Source of the DNA: Methanobacteriota archaeon
GTDB taxonomy: Archaea; Thermoplasmatota; Poseidoniia; Poseidoniales; Thalassarchaeaceae
DNA: 6,900 nucleotides
Direction: 5' to 3'
Assembly (NCBI GenBank): GCA_002701965.1
Contig: NZXM01000077.1
Coordinates: 1-6,900, forward strand
In this document: one piece after another, positions 1 to 4,851 of the stretch
Position numbering within the stretch: the first letter of the stretch is position 1
Layout of the letters: each line of letters begins with the position of its first letter
Translations under genes and position numbers: made by a program
Notes under the pieces: model-generated
What the model saw: only the letters and a program-made list of their open reading frames with translations
What the model was told of the DNA's origin: nothing
Databases searched by the model: none

Positions 1-180
1 GAGAATATCGATTGGGCTCCTCCAAATGCAGGTTTAGGATTTTCAGCACCCTCATTGATGGAACTTGCACAGAGCATCGTATTCTTCGCATTCATCATCT
101 CGATTTCAGTGAAATCAAAATCACAATCCAAGCAAACTGCGGGCGGCATCCAAAGCCGAACCAAGTCCATCGGCGTTTGA
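1..180 (+). CDS. C-terminal end of a putative membrane protein (partial, 5' end outside window)
   Basis: Frame 1 of the plus strand is open from the left edge to a TGA at 178-180, giving 59 residues. The protein begins ENIDWAPPNAGLGFSAP, then has a hydrophobic stretch (roughly residues 20-37, with the core SIVFFAFIISISV) that could be a terminal membrane helix. It ends in a hydrophilic, lysine- and arginine-rich tail, which would fit a cytoplasmic C-terminus under the positive-inside rule. The family is not recognised. The last 60 bases (121-180) overlap the 3' end of alaS in convergent orientation, which is longer than most real overlaps and lowers confidence. The other plus-strand frame here (from position 12) reads as a histidine- and arginine-rich shadow. 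A minus-strand reading frame starting near position 95 is also open to the edge, so the strand assignment is not certain. Confidence 0.42.
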   Translation, partial: ENIDWAPPNAGLGFSAPSLMELAQSIVFFAFIISISVKSKSQSKQTAGGIQSRTKSIGV

Positions 181-3000
181 GCCACCACCCTGGGCAAACG
201 TAGGTCGGCCACCACCACCGCCACCAATATGGCTGGCAATGCTATTCAGGATTTCAACGGCATTGTGATTGTCTGCAGCGATGGTACCTTCGGTAAGGGC
301 GACAATGATTTTCCCTCCCCCTTCTCGGCTACCAACAACTGCAACGGTAGGTTTTGAAGCATCTCGGGTCAATTCTCCAACCATATTCTGCATTTGCTTT
401 AATTCACCAGTGGCTTCCATGACAACATAGCGAATACCATCCTTTTCCACCGCCTCATCTCCGCCCCCGCTGGTTCGCAGGCGAACGATTTCAGCCTCAA
501 GTGATTCGATTTTCTTTTGCTGAGATTTCCACTCCTCAAAGAATCGTGTTACAGTCTTGGGTAAGTCGTCTACAGAGACTCCGAGTGTATCTGCTGATTC
601 AGTCAACAGTCGCTCTTGGCGACGGGCATGCTCGCGTGCTGTTTCTCCGGCCACGATTTGCAGTCGCTCCACCCCGTCTTGGACTTGACTGCTGCGGATG
701 ATGCGAACCTCGCCAATTTCTACTGCTTGATCGTGATGCGTACCACCACATGCTTGTACATCATGGTTGCCAATCTTGATGACTCGAATCTGCTTGTGCT
801 TCGGTGCACCACCCTGGTATAGTTCAAATCCAAATTGAGCATCTGCTTCCGCGCGTTCCATGACCATTTTTTCAACGGTTGGATTCTGAGTAATCAGTTG
901 ATTTGCATGATCTTCAATAGCGTCAAGATCGTCACGTGTTAATCGTTGGAAATGAGTAACATCAAGCCGAGCGTAACGCTCACCCTTCGAAGAACCAGCC
1001 TGCCAGATGTGTGGACCCAATAGTGCTCGAGCACTCCCCCCCACAATGTGAACAGAGGTGTGATGATCCATCAATTGCTTTCGTCGTCCCCAGTCAATCG
1101 ATCCATGAACGACGCCTGAGATTTCGCGATCGGTCAAGTGCACAACCCAATCGCCTTCAACATGGGTGTCCAAGACTTGGGCATCACCCAGTGTTCCGAA
1201 ATCACCGAGTTGCCCACCACCCTCTGGATAGAATAGTGTGTGGTCGAGAATGACGGCATGCGTAGGAGCACTGATTACTTCACTGGATAAATTCAGCAAG
1301 GATGCATCAATGGGTTCACAGTGGAGTACTGTAGCTTCGAATTCAGTTTTGGCAGTGTCCTGATAGTAACTTCGAATGGTCGCAGGCCATTCTCCAGTGA
1401 CAATCTGGGTTTTGGCTTTGGCTTTGGCTGCAGCCTTGGTTTGCAGAGCGTTACGTTCAGCCATGTCAGCTGCGAATCCAACTCGTATGGTCAAATTAGC
1501 CCACCCTAGACGGTGAGCAATACTGGCCACCATGTCCGGCTGTAGACCTCGCTCCTCAGCCAAACGGAACAGAATCTCATCTGGAGCGGTAATGGTATCT
1601 TTGGGTAACTTTGCCAAGGCCGTATTGACTGCAGCCTCGCCTTTGCGCAACATTTCATGGTAGCGGAGTTCTTCCAGTTCAAGAATGGTTAGAATGCCTG
1701 CCCTTGATTGGCTAAATCCGCTGATATCAAGATTGACATCCATGTGATGTGAACCCAGATCAGCAAGAGACATTTTCAGGCCCAAGTCATCCTTCATGCG
1801 ACAAACACGACGAGCCAACATTCGCGCAAGGTAACCTGCTTTGGCATTTGATGGAACCAGTGCATCCCCGAGCATGTTACACAAAGCATGCATGTGATCC
1901 GGGATGGCGTAAATTGAGGATAGAGGTTCTGTAACGAGTTTTAATTGCTCAACTGAGACTACGATACCGCGATCTTGTAGTCGCTCAGATAGACGATTGT
2001 ATAGTGATTCTACGTCTGTACCGACATCGATATTCAAAATCCCGGCCAACCTCGAAAGTTCCGAGAGTAGAGCATCAATGTCTACATCTCCCAATTGAGT
2101 AAGCCTCGATTGGAAATCTGACTCATTCTGCAGCCACTCGACTGTTTCAGGATAAATCGCTTCATAGATGGTCGGAGTGCCAGCAGCAGCCCAGCAAAAT
2201 CGTTCCAATCCATAACCCGTGTCGATGATTTGCAAAGGCATCTCACCATATCGGATACCTTTGATTTCGACATCACCATCTTCACGCTCTTCAAGATTCA
2301 TGAAGACCAATGTAGCCAATTCTAAACCACCAACAATGACCTCAACAGCAGGGCCGGCATTCCCACCTCCAGACCATGGGTTCTCAACATACGTAATCTC
2401 CATTGGGTCAATCCCGAGTCTCTGCGTGAACAAATCATCACAGAAGCGAATGCATTCTTCCACCCAATACTTCACATCACCTTCTTCTGGTCTGTTAAAA
2501 CAGTGATGAGCCATCATTTCAAACGTGGTCAAATGACGACCAGAACGACCGACAGCAGCCACATCAGTCAAACGAATACAGGGCTGCGAGATTGTGAGCG
2601 GATTGGCAGGTGGTGGCGAAATCCCACTGGTGACATGCGGCTGGAAATCGGCGATCGAGGCAATGGTAAGATGAATATCGTCTCTCCATCGAGCAATCAC
2701 TGGATATGGTGCAATCCGACTATGGGCATGCTCCTCAAAGTAGGTAAGGAAGGTTTCTCGCATGGCATCCTTCAGTGCTTTACCACGCTGAGCATAACCT
2801 GAAATGATGGGGGCACCAATGAAGGTATACTCATCTTCAGTCGTATCTCCAGAGGTTTCCCGAGATGAATCTCGTGTCCAAAACCAGAGATTGGTTACAC
2901 GACAAACCTTGCGAACAAAACCCTGTTCATGAAAAAATGGGATGTCGATGTCTCCGAAAGCCATGGGCATCCTCATCCAGCCGAATTGATGGTCGTTCAT
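121..3000 (-). CDS. alaS: Alanyl-tRNA synthetase, archaeal type
   Basis: Charges tRNA-Ala with alanine in the cytoplasm (ATP-dependent) and hydrolyses Ser/Gly mischarged tRNA. Numbering from ATG 3000 (959 aa): an N-terminal region with the archaeal FF-x-EQGFVRK signature, motif 1 region RWRDD (104-108), motif 2 region RHLTTFEMMAHH (155-166), GGGNAGP, and motif 3 TGYGLERF (261-268). A lysine/alanine linker (522-530) leads to the editing domain, whose zinc motifs are intact: HTSVH (H647, H651) and CGGTH (C751, H755). A coiled region precedes the DHHA1-type C-terminus with six glycines (926-931) and RPTFAQGGG. Length is at the upper end for archaeal AlaRS. Three of the four N-terminal zinc-ribbon cysteines expected in archaeal AlaRS appear replaced. 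The start is uncertain: GTG 3018 gives six more residues. ATG 2964 fits the family N-terminus best and has GAGG six bases upstream. It is divergent from rtcB. Confidence 0.97.
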   Translation of the reverse strand: MNDHQFGWMRMPMAFGDIDIPFFHEQGFVRKVCRVTNLWFWTRDSSRETSGDTTEDEYTFIGAPIISGYAQRGKALKDAMRETFLTYFEEHAHSRIAPYPVIARWRDDIHLTIASIADFQPHVTSGISPPPANPLTISQPCIRLTDVAAVGRSGRHLTTFEMMAHHCFNRPEEGDVKYWVEECIRFCDDLFTQRLGIDPMEITYVENPWSGGGNAGPAVEVIVGGLELATLVFMNLEEREDGDVEIKGIRYGEMPLQIIDTGYGLERFCWAAAGTPTIYEAIYPETVEWLQNESDFQSRLTQLGDVDIDALLSELSRLAGILNIDVGTDVESLYNRLSERLQDRGIVVSVEQLKLVTEPLSSIYAIPDHMHALCNMLGDALVPSNAKAGYLARMLARRVCRMKDDLGLKMSLADLGSHHMDVNLDISGFSQSRAGILTILELEELRYHEMLRKGEAAVNTALAKLPKDTITAPDEILFRLAEERGLQPDMVASIAHRLGWANLTIRVGFAADMAERNALQTKAAAKAKAKTQIVTGEWPATIRSYYQDTAKTEFEATVLHCEPIDASLLNLSSEVISAPTHAVILDHTLFYPEGGGQLGDFGTLGDAQVLDTHVEGDWVVHLTDREISGVVHGSIDWGRRKQLMDHHTSVHIVGGSARALLGPHIWQAGSSKGERYARLDVTHFQRLTRDDLDAIEDHANQLITQNPTVEKMVMERAEADAQFGFELYQGGAPKHKQIRVIKIGNHDVQACGGTHHDQAVEIGEVRIIRSSQVQDGVERLQIVAGETAREHARRQERLLTESADTLGVSVDDLPKTVTRFFEEWKSQQKKIESLEAEIVRLRTSGGGDEAVEKDGIRYVVMEATGELKQMQNMVGELTRDASKPTVAVVGSREGGGKIIVALTEGTIAADNHNAVEILNSIASHIGGGGGGRPTFAQGGGSNADGLGSALDAARSLLGL
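1404..1437 (-). repeat. Low-complexity GGCTTT tandem stretch encoding a K/A linker in AlaRS
   Basis: The plus strand reads GGCTTT in near-tandem copies followed by GGCTGCAGCC. On the coding (minus) strand this gives the segment KAAAKAKAK, placed between the tRNA-recognition helical region and the editing domain of AlaRS. It remains in frame. Such a run probably acts as a flexible basic linker, and the short DNA repeat could vary in copy number between strains. This is a description of sequence; no function is claimed. Confidence 0.5.
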
Positions 3001-3071
3001 GAAGGAGTCGGCCGGCACCCATAGGGTGCCGTGGCCGAAAGCGACTTCTAACAGGGCATTCAGGCAATGAT
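3001..3071. promoter_or_regulatory. Divergent alaS/rtcB spacer, probable promoter region
   Basis: This is the only DNA between the alaS start and the rtcB start, so both promoters should lie here or inside the 5' end of the opposite gene. No strong archaeal TATA box is visible. The best AT-containing site is CTTCTAAC at about 3045-3052 (GTTAGAAG on the other strand). It lies about 24 bases before the rtcB GTG and about 30 before the alaS GTG at 3018, distances compatible with leaderless transcripts in either direction. There is no convincing Shine-Dalgarno sequence in front of either outer start. The palindrome at 3013-3031 is the most distinctive element. The promoter assignment is inferred from position. 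Confidence 0.35.
3013..3031. repeat. 8-bp inverted repeat in the alaS/rtcB spacer
   Basis: The sequence is CGGCACCC-ATA-GGGTGCCG: two perfect 8-base arms with a 3-base centre. It lies in the divergent spacer and overlaps the alternative GTG start of alaS at 3016-3018. As double-stranded DNA it could be an operator half-site pair; in the alaS transcript it could form a GC-rich hairpin at the extreme 5' end. No regulator is visible in the window, so the role is unassigned. Confidence 0.6.
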
Positions 3072-4535
3072 GTGAGCGAAGATTGGGAGGAGCATGTCGA
3101 GTCCGTTGGCCCGGGCTTGCACCGAATCAAGAAACATGGAGCAATGCGTGTTGATGCCATGCTGGTTTCCGATGCCAAACATCTTGCAGAGCATACTGAC
3201 CAATCCCCTGGGCAATTGGCCAATACAGCATCACTACCTGGCATTGTTGGCAATGCATGGGCCATGGCGGATTTTCACTTTGGCTACGGATTCCCGATAG
3301 GTGGAGTCGTGGCCACCGATATCGACAATGGAGGTGTCATTTCACCCGGAGGAGTTGGATTCGACATCAACTGCGGCGTGCGTTTGTGCGCCCTCAATTT
3401 GGAATTGAATGATCTGAAAGACATGAAGAAGCTCGGTCGTCGATTGAAGGGCCGTATTCCTGCTGGACCATCGGGTAAAGGAGGGGTTGAATTGACATCG
3501 ACACAGATGGAATCGATTCTCAGCGAGGGGGCCAAGGCTGCGGTTGAACTCGGACTTGGGCATGAAGGCGATCTGGATTCAATGGAGTCAAACGGGTTGC
3601 TGGAGGGGCAGCAGCGCACATTGTCTGAAAGAGCCATGAAACGTGGTGCATTGGCACTTGGAACATTGGGTTCAGGAAACCACTTTCTTGAGTTGCAAGT
3701 TGTAGATCAAATTCTAGACCCTGATGCGGCCAAAGCATTCGGCTTGAGAAAAGGTCAGGTTACGGCCATGATTCACACGGGTTCACGTGGATTGGGGCAC
3801 CAAGTTTGCTCAGATCATGTCGACGCCTTAGAGCGACAGTACAAACAAACAGCATCGGGTTGGCATGCAGAGAAATGGGACATCACATTACCTGATCGAC
3901 AATTGGCGGCCGCTCCCTTCCATTCCAAGGAAGGTCAGGCTTACTTTGAGGCAATGCAAGCTGCGGGCAATTATGCATTTGCAAATCGGGGTGCATTGAC
4001 ACAGCGCTTACGAGATGCATTGCGGGCTCATTTGGGGACAGATGGAGATCTGGAAGTCATCTATGATGTTTCACACAATATCGCAAAGGTTGAGCAACAT
4101 GTGATTCATGGGACCAATTGCAATTGCTGTGTACATCGCAAAGGTGCCACGCGAGCACTTGGGGGTGACCATGGTGAATTGGCATCAAAGTTCAGCGGTA
4201 TTGGACAACCAGTATTGGTCCCAGGAGATATGGGGACTGCGTCCTATGTCCTGGCAGGACCGACTTCGGGTTCCAATGATGCATTTGCTTCATCTTGTCA
4301 TGGTGCTGGACGGAAAATGTCACGAAGTGAAGCGCGAAGACAAATCGATAGTGATGCTCTACAAGCTAAATTGGCTTCTGATGGAATTGCAATCTATGCA
4401 AATACACCGAATGTCCTATCTGAAGAAGCACCAGATGCATACAAGGATGTGGATGAAGTGATTCGTTTGACTACAGAGGCCGAATTGGCTCGACCCGTCG
4501 CAAGGATGAAACCATTCTGTGTGATTAAAGGCTGA
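3072..4535 (+). CDS. rtcB: RtcB tRNA-splicing / RNA 3'-phosphate ligase
   Basis: Joins RNA 2',3'-cyclic phosphate or 3'-phosphate ends to 5'-OH ends using GTP and Mn2+; in archaea it seals tRNA exons after endonuclease cleavage of introns. The 487 aa length matches archaeal RtcB, and no intein is present. Signature segments in order: LPGIVGNAWAMADFHFGYGFPIGG (split here as LPGIVG and GYGFPIGG), GFDINCGVRL with D98 and C101, GSGNHFLE with N203 and H204, HTGSRGLGHQ with H235, DVSHN with H335, CHGAGR with H410 (the residue expected to be guanylylated) and the terminal lysine K486 before the final glycine. These match the Pyrococcus horikoshii RtcB active-site set. The start is GTG 3072: the in-frame sequence upstream has no ATG, GTG or TTG before a stop at 3000-3002. 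Archease, its usual activator, is not in this window. It is divergent from alaS and converges on the small gene at 4537. Confidence 0.97.
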   Translation: MSEDWEEHVESVGPGLHRIKKHGAMRVDAMLVSDAKHLAEHTDQSPGQLANTASLPGIVGNAWAMADFHFGYGFPIGGVVATDIDNGGVISPGGVGFDINCGVRLCALNLELNDLKDMKKLGRRLKGRIPAGPSGKGGVELTSTQMESILSEGAKAAVELGLGHEGDLDSMESNGLLEGQQRTLSERAMKRGALALGTLGSGNHFLELQVVDQILDPDAAKAFGLRKGQVTAMIHTGSRGLGHQVCSDHVDALERQYKQTASGWHAEKWDITLPDRQLAAAPFHSKEGQAYFEAMQAAGNYAFANRGALTQRLRDALRAHLGTDGDLEVIYDVSHNIAKVEQHVIHGTNCNCCVHRKGATRALGGDHGELASKFSGIGQPVLVPGDMGTASYVLAGPTSGSNDAFASSCHGAGRKMSRSEARRQIDSDALQAKLASDGIAIYANTPNVLSEEAPDAYKDVDEVIRLTTEAELARPVARMKPFCVIKG

Positions 4536-4536
4536 A

Positions 4537-4764
4537 TCACATCGAAATGCCAGCGCGAGGTGCGCCTGGTGGCATTGGTGCTGCACCCGACTGTACACCA
4601 TCGGCTTCTTCCATGATGATTGTTAGCAATGTATTGACGAGTTTTCTGAGATCATCCACCTCGCCTTGTAAGCTTGCCATTTCTTTTGCAATTGTCATTC
4701 TACGTTCTTCACTCATTGTCATGGTTCCCATCCCATCTTGAGGAATTTCTTCCTCGGAAAGCAC
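4537..4764 (-). CDS. Small uncharacterised protein with a predicted helical/coiled-coil segment
   Basis: A 75-residue reading frame from GTG 4764; alternative ATG starts lie at 4731, 4722 and 4716 (residues 12, 15 and 17). From residue 17 the pattern SEERRMTIAKEMASLQGEVD continues as DLRKLVNTLLTIIMEEAD, with hydrophobic residues spaced as in an amphipathic helix or short coiled coil to about residue 54. The tail is rich in Gly, Ala and Pro (GAAPMPPGAPRAGISM) and looks disordered. There is no signal peptide, cysteine pair or known motif, and I do not recognise the family. The stop is one base from the rtcB stop, in convergent orientation. It lies 87 bases downstream of the surface-protein gene on the same strand, with a TATA-like box and hairpin between, so it may have its own promoter. 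The plus-strand frame over the same bases reads as a shadow. An oligomerising adaptor is one guess only. Confidence 0.6.
   Translation of the reverse strand: MLSEEEIPQDGMGTMTMSEERRMTIAKEMASLQGEVDDLRKLVNTLLTIIMEEADGVQSGAAPMPPGAPRAGISM
4740..4755 (-). other. GAAA-tetraloop hairpin at the 5' end of the small gene
   Basis: The minus-strand sequence is GAGGAA-GAAA-TTCCTC: a perfect 6-bp stem closed by a GNRA-type tetraloop. If translation starts at GTG 4764 it lies in codons 4-9; if it starts at ATG 4731 it lies in the 5' leader, ending nine bases before that ATG. The stem buries a GAGG stretch that resembles a ribosome-binding sequence. Folding is inferred from complementarity only. Confidence 0.45.
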
Positions 4765-4780
4765 ATCTTGCGAAACCGGT

Positions 4781-4788
4781 CTATAAAG
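4781..4788 (-). promoter_or_regulatory. TATA-like box upstream of the small gene
   Basis: The minus strand reads CTTTATAG, which resembles the archaeal TATA consensus. Its centre is about 20 bases before GTG 4764 and about 53 before ATG 4731. With the usual 24-28 base TATA-to-start spacing, transcription would begin near 4757-4760. This falls just inside the GTG start and so would favour translation from ATG 4731 with a short leader. A conserved purine-rich BRE is not obvious. Read on the plus strand it gives TATAAA, but no plus-strand gene follows. Confidence 0.3.
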
Positions 4789-4804
4789 GAAACGATTTTG
4801 TTCA

Positions 4805-4826
4805 GTTTCGGAAACCGTTTCGAAAC
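4805..4826. repeat. Interrupted palindrome / potential hairpin after the surface-protein gene
   Basis: Arms GTTTCG (4805-4810) and CGAAAC (4821-4826) pair perfectly. Inside them AAA (4812-4814) pairs with TTT (4818-4820) around a CCG loop, leaving one bulged G at 4811. The structure lies 26 bases past the surface-protein stop on the minus strand and about 17 bases before the TATA-like box. It could be a terminator-associated hairpin for the upstream gene or an operator for the small gene. No long T-run follows on the minus strand, so a simple oligo-T terminator is not supported. Confidence 0.45.
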
Positions 4827-4851
4827 ATTTTCGAGAATACCCGAAACCCGT

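Larger units (their letters stand above)
4772..4847. repeat. Cluster of five GAAAC motifs in the intergenic gap
   Basis: On the plus strand GAAAC starts at 4772, 4789, 4811, 4822 and 4843, with inverted copies GTTTC at 4805 and 4817. The last four direct copies are 22, 11 and 21 bases apart, close to whole helical turns, so they face one side of the DNA. The region is non-coding between the surface-protein stop and the small gene. It could be a multi-site operator or simply local repetition; no cognate regulator is visible. Confidence 0.55.

Noticed and set aside
108..120. T-rich run (TTTTGATTTC) directly after the alaS stop on the minus strand as a terminator.
   Set aside because: Too short and interrupted to support an archaeal oligo-T terminator, and it may be coding on the plus strand.
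3067..3074. ATG ATG TGA just before rtcB as a leader peptide.
   Set aside because: A two-codon frame overlapping the GTG start is not a credible leader peptide; simply noted as start-site context.
2927..3265. A 112-residue minus-strand frame crossing the alaS/rtcB spacer.
   Set aside because: It overlaps both alaS and rtcB in other frames, has low-quality composition, and both overlapped genes are unmistakable. It is a shadow.
4108..4461. A 117-residue plus-strand frame inside rtcB.
   Set aside because: It lies entirely within the conserved C-terminal half of rtcB in another frame; Met- and His-rich shadow.
4537..4851. The frame of the surface protein stays open after its TAA (4852-4854) right through the small gene, suggesting stop readthrough or a split fusion.
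   Set aside because: Only 29 codons lie between the stop and the small gene; staying open by chance is common at that length. The translated stretch follows the GAAAC repeats and does not look like protein, and the SAP motif ends naturally at the TAA.
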